A stretch of 64,000 nucleotides of DNA from Desertimonas flava (GTDB taxonomy: Bacteria; Actinomycetota; Acidimicrobiia; Acidimicrobiales; Ilumatobacteraceae). The position numbers and the translations under genes are program-made. The stretch spans positions 310,001-374,000 of the forward strand of contig NZ_QKYK01000003.1 in assembly GCF_003426815.1 (NCBI RefSeq), written 5' to 3'. Shown here in pieces: positions 42,465 through 50,830 of the stretch (position 1 is its first letter; every line of letters begins with the position of its first letter). Below the pieces are notes generated by a model that saw only the letters and a program-made list of their open reading frames with translations, was not told where the DNA came from and searched no databases.

Positions 42465-42883
42465 CCGGACGTGAGTTGCCGACACCCGACCCGGTCGTCG
42501 GCGACGAGGAAGCCGAGTTCTGGCAGGCGCTGGGCGAGGGACGGTTCCTGCTGCGCCGGTGCCAGCAGTGTGGCGACGTACCGTGGTATCCGCGGCCGTT
42601 CTGTCCCGCCTGCGGATCCCGCGACGTCCCTTGGTTCGAGGCCAGCGGAACGGGGACGGTGTACTCGTTCACGATCGCCGCCAAGGCGGGCCCGCCCTTC
42701 GACGCCGCCGTGCCGTACGTCATCGCCTACATCGAGCTCGACGAGGGCCCGCGCATCATCTCCAACGTGGTCGGGTGTCCCCCCGAGCAGGTGCACATCG
42801 GCCAGCGGGTCGAGGTGCGCTACGTCCCCCGCGTCGACGGTCCACCGCTGTACCGCTTCGCCCCCGTCGATGCCGCCCGCTGA
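42461..42883 (+). CDS. DUF35 OB-fold/zinc-ribbon partner of the thiolase-like protein
   Basis: The 140-residue protein has a zinc ribbon with CQQCG near 34 and CPACGSRD near 50, then an OB-fold (VYSFTIAAKAG, then YIELDEGPRIISNV near 93). DUF35 proteins bind acyl-CoA and partner with thiolase-like enzymes. The ATG overlaps the thiolase-like stop (ATGA). It ends the operon. A second pair is at 44278/44693 on the other strand. Confidence 0.85.
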   Translation: MTGRELPTPDPVVGDEEAEFWQALGEGRFLLRRCQQCGDVPWYPRPFCPACGSRDVPWFEASGTGTVYSFTIAAKAGPPFDAAVPYVIAYIELDEGPRIISNVVGCPPEQVHIGQRVEVRYVPRVDGPPLYRFAPVDAAR

Positions 42884-42910
42884 GCGGGCCGGTGCCATCG
42901 CTCGACGAGC

Positions 42911-43675
42911 TCAGCCCTCGTGGTCGGCGGCACGGACGTGCGCCGTCATCTGCTCGCCACACCACTCGAGGAGATCGGACACGGCGGCGGCACGATGGCT
43001 CTCGCGGAGGAACGCCATGGCGGACTCGACCACGTCCCGGCCGTGTGGCTCGAACCTCGCCAACAGCTCGGCGGCGGCCGCGGCGGTGCTGCCCGCCGGG
43101 GCGAGCGAGGTGACGAGGCCGGACGCGAGCGCCTCGTCGGCGCCGAACTGGCGAGCCGACAGTGCCCACTCCGTCACCGTGCCGGCCGCGACACGCGGGA
43201 GGAGCGAGGCGACGACGCCGAAGGGGAAGTAGCCGAGCGTCGCCTCGGGAAGCCAGAAGCGGGCCTCCGCCGAGCTGACGACGTAGGCCGCCGAGCCGAG
43301 GATCGCCAGGCCCATGCCGACGGCCCAGCCCTCCACGGCGACGACGATCGGGATCGGGCAGGCGGCCAGGGCGGCGAGCATGACGGCCGACGGCGCCTCC
43401 GACCACGTCCACGACTCGTCGACGGCCGGGCTCGGTTCCGAAAGGTCGGCCCCCGAGCAGAACGCCGGACCCTCGGCGCTGAGGACGATGCCGAGACAGT
43501 CACGCTCCCCACCGAAGCGTTCGACGGCCGCGGTCACCTCCGCGCTCATCCGGGAGTCGATGGCGTTGCGCTTCTCGGGCCGGCACAGCCGGACGTGCCC
43601 GAGCGCGCCCTGCCGCCACGACTCGACCGGGTGCGGTGAGAGCGCGTCGCGTCCGTCGGCGACGGCGTCGGTCAT
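42911..43675 (-). CDS. Enoyl-CoA hydratase/isomerase family protein
   Basis: The 254-residue crotonase-fold protein has CRPEKRNAIDSRMS near 31, the oxyanion loop AFCSGADLS near 71 and VEGWAVGMGLAI near 113. The usual catalytic glutamates may be shifted (LPEATLGYFPFG near 142 retains one). Expected to hydrate or isomerise an enoyl-CoA. The start overlaps the cupin stop by 4 bp. Confidence 0.85.
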   Translation of the reverse strand: MTDAVADGRDALSPHPVESWRQGALGHVRLCRPEKRNAIDSRMSAEVTAAVERFGGERDCLGIVLSAEGPAFCSGADLSEPSPAVDESWTWSEAPSAVMLAALAACPIPIVVAVEGWAVGMGLAILGSAAYVVSSAEARFWLPEATLGYFPFGVVASLLPRVAAGTVTEWALSARQFGADEALASGLVTSLAPAGSTAAAAAELLARFEPHGRDVVESAMAFLRESHRAAAVSDLLEWCGEQMTAHVRAADHEG

Positions 43676-44121
43676 CCCTCCGCGTTCCGGCCGGCCACGC
43701 GGTCGCTCATGAGGTCGAGCGTGACCTGCTTCAGCGGCTCGTGATCGACGCGATCCTTGGTGATGTCGGCCCCAGGGCCGAGGGCCGACGCCTCGAACTG
43801 GAGCAACTCCAACGGCACGTCGCCACTCGACTCGAACCAGTACGGGTATCCGCGAGGAATGAGGACCCCTTCGTACCGGCCGAGATCGGCGATCACCTCG
43901 TCTCCGGTCGTGTAGAAGCGGACGCGTCCCTCGAGGACGAACCAGTAGCCGTCGAGGTGGGAGTGCGAGTGCAGGTTGTTCTCACCACCTCGGTCGACGA
44001 GCTGCACGGCGCCGATGCTGATGTCGGTGCGACCGAGCACCACGAGACGCTTGGCCCGTCCGCCCAGATCCGGTCGCTCGTACGAGAACACCGTGGGCTC
44101 GGTCTTGGCGGCTTGACTCAT
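43672..44121 (-). CDS. Small cupin protein
   Basis: The 149-residue cupin has the metal-ligand motif NLHSHSHLDGYWFVLEG near 49-65, a Gly-rich turn and a second motif GVLIPRGYPYWFESSG near 85. Small cupins of this kind are dioxygenases, isomerases or ligand-binding proteins. The ATG has GAGGAG about 11 nt upstream. Promoter is operator 13; it leads the leftward pair with enoyl-CoA hydratase. Confidence 0.78.
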   Translation of the reverse strand: MSQAAKTEPTVFSYERPDLGGRAKRLVVLGRTDISIGAVQLVDRGGENNLHSHSHLDGYWFVLEGRVRFYTTGDEVIADLGRYEGVLIPRGYPYWFESSGDVPLELLQFEASALGPGADITKDRVDHEPLKQVTLDLMSDRVAGRNAEG

Positions 44122-44173
44122 GGCGGCACGACTCCTCGGTGGACAGCGCGATCCGAACGCGCCGGTTGGCTAG

Positions 44174-44185
44174 ATCGTATATGAT
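44174..44185 (-). promoter_or_regulatory. Cluster operator 13 (ATCGTATATGAT)
   Basis: Within the 14-bp palindrome-like stretch 44173-44186. Leftward TACGAT precedes the cupin ATG by 53 nt. Confidence 0.75.
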
Positions 44186-44277
44186 CAGGCCTACAGGATC
44201 AACAGCCCGGATTCGGGCCCGATATGGACCTCAACCGACCCGTCCCCGAACCAGGAGACGGTCAACCCGGGTGCGGC

Positions 44278-44691
44278 CTAGTGGAGGGTCCAGCGCGGGA
44301 TCGTGATCTCGTCGGTGATGCGCTCGAACGACACCACGACCGGCGCACCGACCCGCAGCCGATCATCGGGATCGGCGACACGTGCGGTGATCCGCGGCCC
44401 GCCGTCGAGGTCGACCACCGCGATCGAGTACGGCACATCCGCGGCGAAGGCCCGGTGCAACGCACGGTGATAGGTCGCGTAGCTCCAGACGACCCCGGTC
44501 GTGGCCGCCGCGATCCACGTGGCCTCGCGCGACCGGCAGTCGGGGCAGCCGACGAGCGGGGGCCAGCGTAGGGCCCCGCAGCCGTCGCAGCGCTGGACGA
44601 CCAAGCGCCCCTCGCGAGCGGCGGACCAGAACGGTGCCGCCACCGGATCGTCGACGTCGGGAAGCAGCTGCGGCTCGTTGTCGTCGCTCAT
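44278..44691 (-). CDS. DUF35 OB-fold/zinc-ribbon protein, second copy
   Basis: The 137-residue protein has CDGCGALRW near 36 and CPDCRSRE near 49 as zinc ribbon, then GVVWSYATYHRALH and SIAVVDLDGGPRITARV in the OB-fold. It partners the preceding thiolase-like protein. ATG 44691 begins 1 nt after the thiolase stop; ATG 44700 is also possible. The end of the operon starting at 49258. Confidence 0.82.
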   Translation of the reverse strand: MSDDNEPQLLPDVDDPVAAPFWSAAREGRLVVQRCDGCGALRWPPLVGCPDCRSREATWIAAATTGVVWSYATYHRALHRAFAADVPYSIAVVDLDGGPRITARVADPDDRLRVGAPVVVSFERITDEITIPRWTLH

Positions 44692-44692
44692 C

Positions 44693-45829
44693 TCAAGCAT
44701 CCCTGGAGTTGGAGAGGATCGAGCACGCCGCCTTCGAGAAGGCCTGGCTCGAGCAGTACATCGCCATCCCGACGCCGCGCACCTGGCGCTCGCCCGCCTC
44801 GCCGCGCAGCTGGCGGACGGCCTCGACGAGGTGCATCCAGCCCCACGCATAGCTCTCCGACAGCTGGCCGCCGTTGGTGTTGAGCGGCACGTCGCCACCC
44901 GGACGAGTGTGGCCCTCGGCGAGGAACGGTCCACCCTCACCGATGCCGCAGAAGCCGTAGTACTCGAGCATCTGCAGGCTCCACACCGCCGTCGGATCCT
45001 GGATGTAGAGCACGTCGATGTCGGCCGGGCCGAGGCCGGTCGCGGACCACACCGACGACGCCGCGTCGCGCAACCACGGGCGGAGCAGGTTGTCGGGTGT
45101 GTGGTCGCCGCGGATGCCCGACTGCTCGGCCATGCCGATCACGTAGGCCGGCGTCCGTCGCAGACCGGCGGCCCGGTCGGCGCTCGTGACCACGAGGGCC
45201 ACTCCCCCGTCGGAGATCATCGTCACGTCCGGGCGGCGCAGCGGCTCCACGAGGTATGGCATGGCCAGATAGTCGTCCATCGTCAGCGGGTCGCGGAAGA
45301 TGGCGTTGGGGTTCTTCGCCGCCCACTCCCGCTGCCCCACTGCGAGCCAGCCGAACTGCTCGTCGGTCGTCCCGTAGAGGTGCCGATGACGCTGCAGGGC
45401 GAGGGCCGCCGGACCGGCGATGTGCACCAGCCCCGAGGCCGTCGCCAGGTCGGTCGTCCTCGTGACCGGGGCGCCGAAGTCGACCTTCGCCGACCGGGCG
45501 TTGGCGCCGTAGCAGAGCACGATCGTCGAGGCCATGCCGGTCACGATCGCCTGCACCGCGAGGTGGAGCGAGAAGTTGCAGGTGCCGTAGTCGAGGCACT
45601 GCGAGTACCGCGGGTTGATGCCGAGCAGCGGCCCGACCGCGACATCGTTGCCGAGCCCCTGCACCGACTTGCACGCGATCAGCCCGTCGACGTCGGCCAG
45701 CGTGAGGCCGGCGTCGGCCAGGGCCAGCTCGATGGCGTCGACCGAGAGCTCCTCCACCGAGCGCCCTGGGAGCTCGCCTTGCGGGGTGTGGCCGATCCCG
45801 ACCACCGCCACCTTGCCCCGGATGCTCAT
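44693..45829 (-). CDS. Thiolase-superfamily protein, second copy
   Basis: The 378-residue paralogue of the protein at 41301 begins SIRGKVAVVGIGHTPQGE. Around the expected nucleophile it reads LDYGTCNFSLHLAVQAI near 80, so a cysteine is present, unlike the first copy. The C-terminal NTNGGQLSESYAWGWMHL near 325 replaces the His loop with a Ser-Glu-Ser form. It may be a true thiolase or an aldolase variant. Paired with the DUF35 gene; ATG overlaps the SDR stop. Confidence 0.8.
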   Translation of the reverse strand: MSIRGKVAVVGIGHTPQGELPGRSVEELSVDAIELALADAGLTLADVDGLIACKSVQGLGNDVAVGPLLGINPRYSQCLDYGTCNFSLHLAVQAIVTGMASTIVLCYGANARSAKVDFGAPVTRTTDLATASGLVHIAGPAALALQRHRHLYGTTDEQFGWLAVGQREWAAKNPNAIFRDPLTMDDYLAMPYLVEPLRRPDVTMISDGGVALVVTSADRAAGLRRTPAYVIGMAEQSGIRGDHTPDNLLRPWLRDAASSVWSATGLGPADIDVLYIQDPTAVWSLQMLEYYGFCGIGEGGPFLAEGHTRPGGDVPLNTNGGQLSESYAWGWMHLVEAVRQLRGEAGERQVRGVGMAMYCSSQAFSKAACSILSNSRDA

Positions 45830-46650
45830 CGCGCCGCCGACGTGAGAGCCACGCCACCGTCCACGGCCAGCACCTGGCCGGTGATGAACCGGGCTCGCTC
45901 CGAGAGCAGGAACCGCACGGCGTTGGCCGTGTCCCACGACGTTCCCTCGATGCCGAGCAGCGACGCCGTGCGCCGGCGCTCGCGCTGTTCGGCGGTCATG
46001 CTGCGGCCGAGCGGGGACGATGTGAACACTGGTCCGATCACGACGCAGTTGACCCGGATCCCGTCGCGCCCGTGGGCGACCGCCATCGCTTTCGTCAACG
46101 AGATCACCGCTCCTTTCGTCGTCGCGTACGGCGCCTCGTCGATGGGACGAAGAGCGCGCATCGAGCTGATGTTGACGATCGCCCCACCACCAGCCGTCCG
46201 GCACATCGCCGGGATGGCGTGCCGGCTCATCGACACCATGCTCTCGACGTTGACCTGCCAGCTCTGGGTCCACGCCTCGGTCGGAGCGGACACCACGCTG
46301 CCCGTGAACGGGATCCCGACGTTGTTGTCGAGCAGGTCGAGGCGCCCGTAGGCGTCGATCGCCGCATGGACGACCCGGGCACAGTCGTCGTCGTCGGCCA
46401 CGTCGGCTGCCACCGCGATCGCCGAGCCGCCGTCGGCCTCGATCATCTCGGCCGTGCGCTCGGCCGGTCCGGACCTCCGGCCGACGCAGACCACGGCGGC
46501 GCCGGCGCGCCCGAGCAGGATCGCCGCAGCCCGTCCGTTCGTCAGTCCGTCGTCGTCCCCGCTCGCACCGGTGACGATCGCCACCTTGCCGTCGAGGGCC
46601 TCGCCGGGGTCAACCGGCTCCGCGGCGTCGAGCGCCACCGGATCGTTCAT
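45826..46650 (-). CDS. Short-chain dehydrogenase/reductase
   Basis: The 274-residue SDR has a modified cofactor motif TGASGDDDGLTNGRA near 28 (extra acidic residues in the loop), NNVGIPFTG near 108, a catalytic Ser in NISSM near 160 and YATTKGAV near 173. Fits the oxidoreductase class that handles beta-hydroxyacyl-CoA or diols. It precedes the thiolase-like gene with an ATGA overlap, consistent with a beta-oxidation-like order. Confidence 0.84.
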   Translation of the reverse strand: MNDPVALDAAEPVDPGEALDGKVAIVTGASGDDDGLTNGRAAAILLGRAGAAVVCVGRRSGPAERTAEMIEADGGSAIAVAADVADDDDCARVVHAAIDAYGRLDLLDNNVGIPFTGSVVSAPTEAWTQSWQVNVESMVSMSRHAIPAMCRTAGGGAIVNISSMRALRPIDEAPYATTKGAVISLTKAMAVAHGRDGIRVNCVVIGPVFTSSPLGRSMTAEQRERRRTASLLGIEGTSWDTANAVRFLLSERARFITGQVLAVDGGVALTSAAR

Positions 46651-46681
46651 GATGTGCTCCTGTCGCGGGAACGCCCGCTGG

Positions 46682-49258
46682 TCAGATGACGTGCTCCTCG
46701 GCGAGCCGGGCGATCTCCCGCTTGGAGAAGCCGAGCAGCTCGCCGTACACGAACTCGTTGTCTTCGCCGTAGATCGGCGCGCCGCGGTCGGGGACGCCGC
46801 CGATGTCGGCCGGCGTGGTCTCGAGCTTCACCGGGACGGCGGCGACCGGCCACCGGCCGATCTTCGTTCCCGTCACCTCCGTCAGCCACTCGAGGTGGGC
46901 GAGCTGCGGGTCCGACTCACACCGATCGGCCGCGGTCTGGCACACACCGGCGGGGACGCCGGCGCGCTGCAGGCGTTCCATCAGGTCGTAGCGCTCGTGC
47001 TGTTCGGTCCATGCGGTGACGAGGGCGTCGAGGACGTCTTGGGCCTCGACTCGGGCGGCGAGCGTGGAGAACCGGTCGTCGGCCAACCACTCCGGCCGAT
47101 CGGCGACGGAGGCGAGCGCTTCCCATTGGTCGTCGTCGCCGCATGCGATGGCGATCCACTCGTCGGTGCCGGCACAGCGGTAGATCCCGTGCGGCGCGGC
47201 CGGCTTGTTCGGCGAGCGGTTGCCGGTCCGCTGCGACGCCCGCCCGTTGGCGGTCCAGTCGAGGATCGACGTGCCGCTCGTGAAGATGCCGCTCTCGGTC
47301 TGAGACGCGTCGATCCACTGGCCCTCGCCCGTGCGCTGGCGGTGCACCAACGCGGACAGGATCGCGGTCGCGAAGCTGTAGGCGCCGATCCAGTCGAGGT
47401 ACGAGTAGCCCCATCCGGCCGGCATCGCCGGACTCGGGAGTCCCGACATCTCCGAGACGCCCGAGAAGGCGGCCGCGATCGGGCCGACGGCGCGCAAGCG
47501 GCCGTACGTCCCGTGGGCCCCCATGCCCGACTGCTGGGCGTAGATGATGTCGGGCTTGATCTCCTTGAGCGCCTCGTAGCCCAGCCCCCACCGATCCATC
47601 ACTCCGGGCGAGAACCCCTCGGCGACGACGTCGGACATGGCCACCAGACGGCGAGCGATCGCCAGACCTTCGGGGTGACGGACGTTGAGCGAGATGCCGA
47701 GCTTGCCGGCGTTCTTGTTGTTGAACTGACCGCCCATGTCGGCGTCGTCCACCCCCGGCAGCGGGGCGGTGGCGACCTCGCGAGCACGGCGGCCGCCGAC
47801 CGGCGCCATCGCACCCATGCGGGTGTCGGGGTGCGCGGCCCACTCCACCTTGATGCACTCGGCGCCGAACGCGGACAGGAAGCGCGTGCCTCCCGCCGAC
47901 GCGAGGAACCACGAGAAGTCGAGGATGCGGATGCCGTCGAGCGCGAACGGGCGCCCGTACCGGGAGCGGCGGGGGCCCGACGACGCGGCTGAGACGTCGG
48001 TCGGCGTCGGCCGTTGACGGACGGCATCCGATCGTGAGGCGAGCACGGCGTCCGTGTCCTCGCCGAGCAAGGGAGCCCGGCGACCGATCCGCCAGGACGT
48101 CGCCGTCGACAGCCACTTGCTCGTGACGTACGTGAAGGACCGCCCGAGCTCGGGGTGCTCCACCTCGGCGAACGTCTGGCGCGCCATCCAGTGGGGATCG
48201 GTGACGTTCTCCTCGGGCCGCCGGAGCGGCGAGCAGAACACTCCCGCGTCCTGCGCCTCGTTCCACGGGAACTCGGCGTAGGTGAACTTGCGCACCAACC
48301 GGGCGACGACGTCCATCAGGCGCGCGGCCACCTCGGCGTCGAGGCCGCCGCTGCCCGGGATCTGGCGCGCCGATTCGGTCGTGTCCTCCTCGACCGTCAG
48401 CGGTGATGACATGCCGTGTCGCTCGACGAACCCGGCGAGCGCCGCCCGGTCGCGGCCGCCCATGAGCATCGTCAGGATCCAGCGGCCGTCCTTGGTCTGC
48501 TGGATCGTCGGCGAGGTCGAGACCGTCTCGTTGGCGTGCCGGCACGTCTGGCGCAACAGCGGCAGCCGGCGCATCACCCAGTTCATGAGGTCGAGCTCGG
48601 TGTTCTTGGCCACCGCCTCGTGGACGGCGCACGAGAGCGCCTGACCCTGTCCGGTTCGCCCTCGGTGGAAGAGGGCGGCGAGCACCCCCATGACGACCTG
48701 TTCGCCGGCGATGTGGTAGGCGTGCCACATCTGCGGAGCGATCGGCGGGAGGTCGTATGTCCCGTCGGGACGGGGGTCGTAGCCGCAGTTCATGGTGACC
48801 CCACCGAGCGCGAGGTGGACGAGATCGGACCCCCTGAAGTCGGCCCACGGGCCGTCGTCGCCGAACGGGGTCACCCGGGCGACGACGAGCTGGGGATGCC
48901 TCCGCCCGAGGGTGTCGCGGCCGAACCCGCGGGCGTCGAGGTGGCCGCGATCGGTGGCGTCCAAGAGCACGTCGGCGCCGGCCAGCAGGTCGTCCAGGAC
49001 GGCGATACCCGCGGGATCGTCGAGGTCGCACACCACGGAGCGCTTGCCCCGGTTGTAGTGCCAGAAGTGCAGCGACCGTTCGGGGCCCGGTTCGTCGGCG
49101 TAGAACGGGCCGATCCGGCGCGTGGGATTGCCCTGCGGCGGCTCGACCTTGATGACGTCCGCGCCCAGGCCGGCCAGCAGCAACCCGGCGTATTCGGCAC
49201 GCTCGTCGGCGATCTCGATGACCCTGATGCCGTCGAGTGCGGCCTGCGATGTGCTCAC
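46682..49258 (-). CDS. Tandem family III CoA transferase (two fused domains)
   Basis: The 858-residue protein holds two CaiB/BaiF domains, about residues 1-400 (LDGIRVIEIADERAEYAGLL, DVIKVEPP near 34) and about 440-840 (LDGIRILDFSWFLASAGGTR, ECIKVEW near 475). At the place where the family carries catalytic Asp, each domain appears to have Glu (SCAVHEAVAK and DASQTESGIF). It may be an active CoA transferase with a Glu nucleophile or a two-domain pseudo-symmetric form. GTG start, GAGGA 10 nt upstream. Leads the operon with SDR and thiolase/DUF35. Confidence 0.84.
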   Translation of the reverse strand: MSTSQAALDGIRVIEIADERAEYAGLLLAGLGADVIKVEPPQGNPTRRIGPFYADEPGPERSLHFWHYNRGKRSVVCDLDDPAGIAVLDDLLAGADVLLDATDRGHLDARGFGRDTLGRRHPQLVVARVTPFGDDGPWADFRGSDLVHLALGGVTMNCGYDPRPDGTYDLPPIAPQMWHAYHIAGEQVVMGVLAALFHRGRTGQGQALSCAVHEAVAKNTELDLMNWVMRRLPLLRQTCRHANETVSTSPTIQQTKDGRWILTMLMGGRDRAALAGFVERHGMSSPLTVEEDTTESARQIPGSGGLDAEVAARLMDVVARLVRKFTYAEFPWNEAQDAGVFCSPLRRPEENVTDPHWMARQTFAEVEHPELGRSFTYVTSKWLSTATSWRIGRRAPLLGEDTDAVLASRSDAVRQRPTPTDVSAASSGPRRSRYGRPFALDGIRILDFSWFLASAGGTRFLSAFGAECIKVEWAAHPDTRMGAMAPVGGRRAREVATAPLPGVDDADMGGQFNNKNAGKLGISLNVRHPEGLAIARRLVAMSDVVAEGFSPGVMDRWGLGYEALKEIKPDIIYAQQSGMGAHGTYGRLRAVGPIAAAFSGVSEMSGLPSPAMPAGWGYSYLDWIGAYSFATAILSALVHRQRTGEGQWIDASQTESGIFTSGTSILDWTANGRASQRTGNRSPNKPAAPHGIYRCAGTDEWIAIACGDDDQWEALASVADRPEWLADDRFSTLAARVEAQDVLDALVTAWTEQHERYDLMERLQRAGVPAGVCQTAADRCESDPQLAHLEWLTEVTGTKIGRWPVAAVPVKLETTPADIGGVPDRGAPIYGEDNEFVYGELLGFSKREIARLAEEHVI

Positions 49259-49315
49259 CCTGTTCGTTCCTCGGTCCGGATCCCGCGGCGCCCTGTGCGC
49301 CAGCGTGTCGTGATT

Positions 49316-49327
49316 ATCATATACGAT
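49316..49327 (-). promoter_or_regulatory. Cluster operator 14 (ATCATATACGAT)
   Basis: Leftward TATGAT lies 58 nt before the GTG of the tandem CoA transferase. Downstream of the end of the ALDH gene at 49372. Confidence 0.75.
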
Positions 49328-49371
49328 CTGTCACTGATCGGACAGGGAGCGCCGATGCCCGGTCGCACCGA

Positions 49372-50817
49372 CTACACCCCGACCCACACCGCCTTCACCT
49401 GCGTGTAGGCGTCGATGGCGTAGTGCCCCATCTCCTTGCCCCAGCCGCTGGCCTTGTACCCACCCCAGGCGGCGGCCGGGTCGAGGATCGGCGGCAGGTT
49501 CACGTACACGGAGCCGGCCTTGATCTGGGCCGCCATCCGGTGAGCGGTGGCGAGATCCTTGGTCCAGACCGAGGCGGCCAGGCCGTACTCGGTGTCGTTG
49601 GCGTGCGACGCCAGCTCCTCGGGATCGTCGTACGCGATCACCGGCATCACCGGCCCGAAGATCTCCTTCGTGGCGATCTCCATCCCGTGGGTCACGTTCG
49701 TCAACACGGTCGGCTCGAAGAAGTTGCCGCCCGACAGGGCACCGCCTGCCCGGCCGCCACCGGTCACGACCTCGGCGCCGTCGGTCACGGCGTTGCGCAC
49801 GAGACCGTCGATCCGCTGGAGCTCGTGCTCGGAGACGACCGGACCGAGCGTGCTCTCCGGCTCGATGCCGGGTCCGAGCCGCATCTCCCCCACCCCGGCC
49901 GACACCTTGGTCACGAACTCGTCGACGCGCCGCCGATCGACGTACAGGCGGCTGTAGGCGGCGCAGACCTGGCCGCTGTTGAAGAACGAACCGACGAGAT
50001 TGCCGCCCACGGCGGCGTCGATGTCGGCGTCGTACGTGACGATGCTCGGCGCCTTGCCGCCGAGCTCGAGCGTCACGCGCTTGAGGTTGCCGGCACTGGC
50101 GGCGATGATCTCCCGCCCGACCGAGGTCGACCCGGTGAACGACACCTTGTCGACACCCGGATGGTTCGTGAGCATCCGGCCGACCTCGGGTCCGCCGGTC
50201 AGGAAGTTGACGACACCGGCGGGGACGCCCGCCTGCTCACAGATCTGCGCCAGTCGATAGGTGGTGAGCGGTGTCTGTTCGGCGGGCTTGATGATGACCG
50301 AGTTCCCGCAGGCGAGGGCCGGGGCGAGCTTGAAGGCGGCGATCATCAACGGGAAGTTCCAGGGCGTGATCAGGGCGCACACGCCGACCGGCTCGCGGAG
50401 CGTGTAGTGGAACGTGCCCGGGATCGACAGCGGCGCCGTCGTCCCCTCGATCTTGGTGACCCACCCGGCGAAGTAGCGGAATTGCTCGGCCGTGCCGGGA
50501 ACGTTGATCCCGCGCGCCACGCCGATGAGTTGCCCCTGGTCCCGCGTCTCCATCTCGGCGAGCTCGTCGGCGTACTCGTCGATCAGCTCGGCGATGCGCC
50601 ACAGCAGCTTGGCCCGATCGCTCGGCGGCATGTCGCGCCACGCCGGATCGTCGAGGGCCGCTCTCGCCGCCTCGACCGCCGTGTCGACCTCGGCCCTCCC
50701 CGCTTCGGGCACCACTCCCAGCACCTCGCCGGTCGCCGGATCGGTGGTCTTGAACTCCCCGCCGGAACCCGACGTCAGCCACTCGCCTCCGACGTACAAC
50801 TGCGGTCGAACATCCAT
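49372..50817 (-). CDS. Aldehyde dehydrogenase
   Basis: The 481-residue enzyme has LITPWNFPLMIAAFKLAPAL near 155, KVSFTGSTSVG near 228, Glu in LELGGKAPS near 250 and Cys in SGQVCAAYSR near 283. The ALDH1-like pattern (WGGYKASGWGKEMG near 450) suggests a broad aldehyde or vanillin/benzaldehyde-type substrate. ATG 50817 has GGAG 7 nt upstream. Operator 15 drives it from within the 3' end of the upstream reductase gene. Confidence 0.85.
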   Translation of the reverse strand: MDVRPQLYVGGEWLTSGSGGEFKTTDPATGEVLGVVPEAGRAEVDTAVEAARAALDDPAWRDMPPSDRAKLLWRIAELIDEYADELAEMETRDQGQLIGVARGINVPGTAEQFRYFAGWVTKIEGTTAPLSIPGTFHYTLREPVGVCALITPWNFPLMIAAFKLAPALACGNSVIIKPAEQTPLTTYRLAQICEQAGVPAGVVNFLTGGPEVGRMLTNHPGVDKVSFTGSTSVGREIIAASAGNLKRVTLELGGKAPSIVTYDADIDAAVGGNLVGSFFNSGQVCAAYSRLYVDRRRVDEFVTKVSAGVGEMRLGPGIEPESTLGPVVSEHELQRIDGLVRNAVTDGAEVVTGGGRAGGALSGGNFFEPTVLTNVTHGMEIATKEIFGPVMPVIAYDDPEELASHANDTEYGLAASVWTKDLATAHRMAAQIKAGSVYVNLPPILDPAAAWGGYKASGWGKEMGHYAIDAYTQVKAVWVGV

Positions 50818-50830
50818 CACAGACTCCGTT

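Noticed and set aside
46454-47992. Long frame opposite the tandem CoA transferase
   Set aside because: Same reason: antisense shadow of a well-supported gene.
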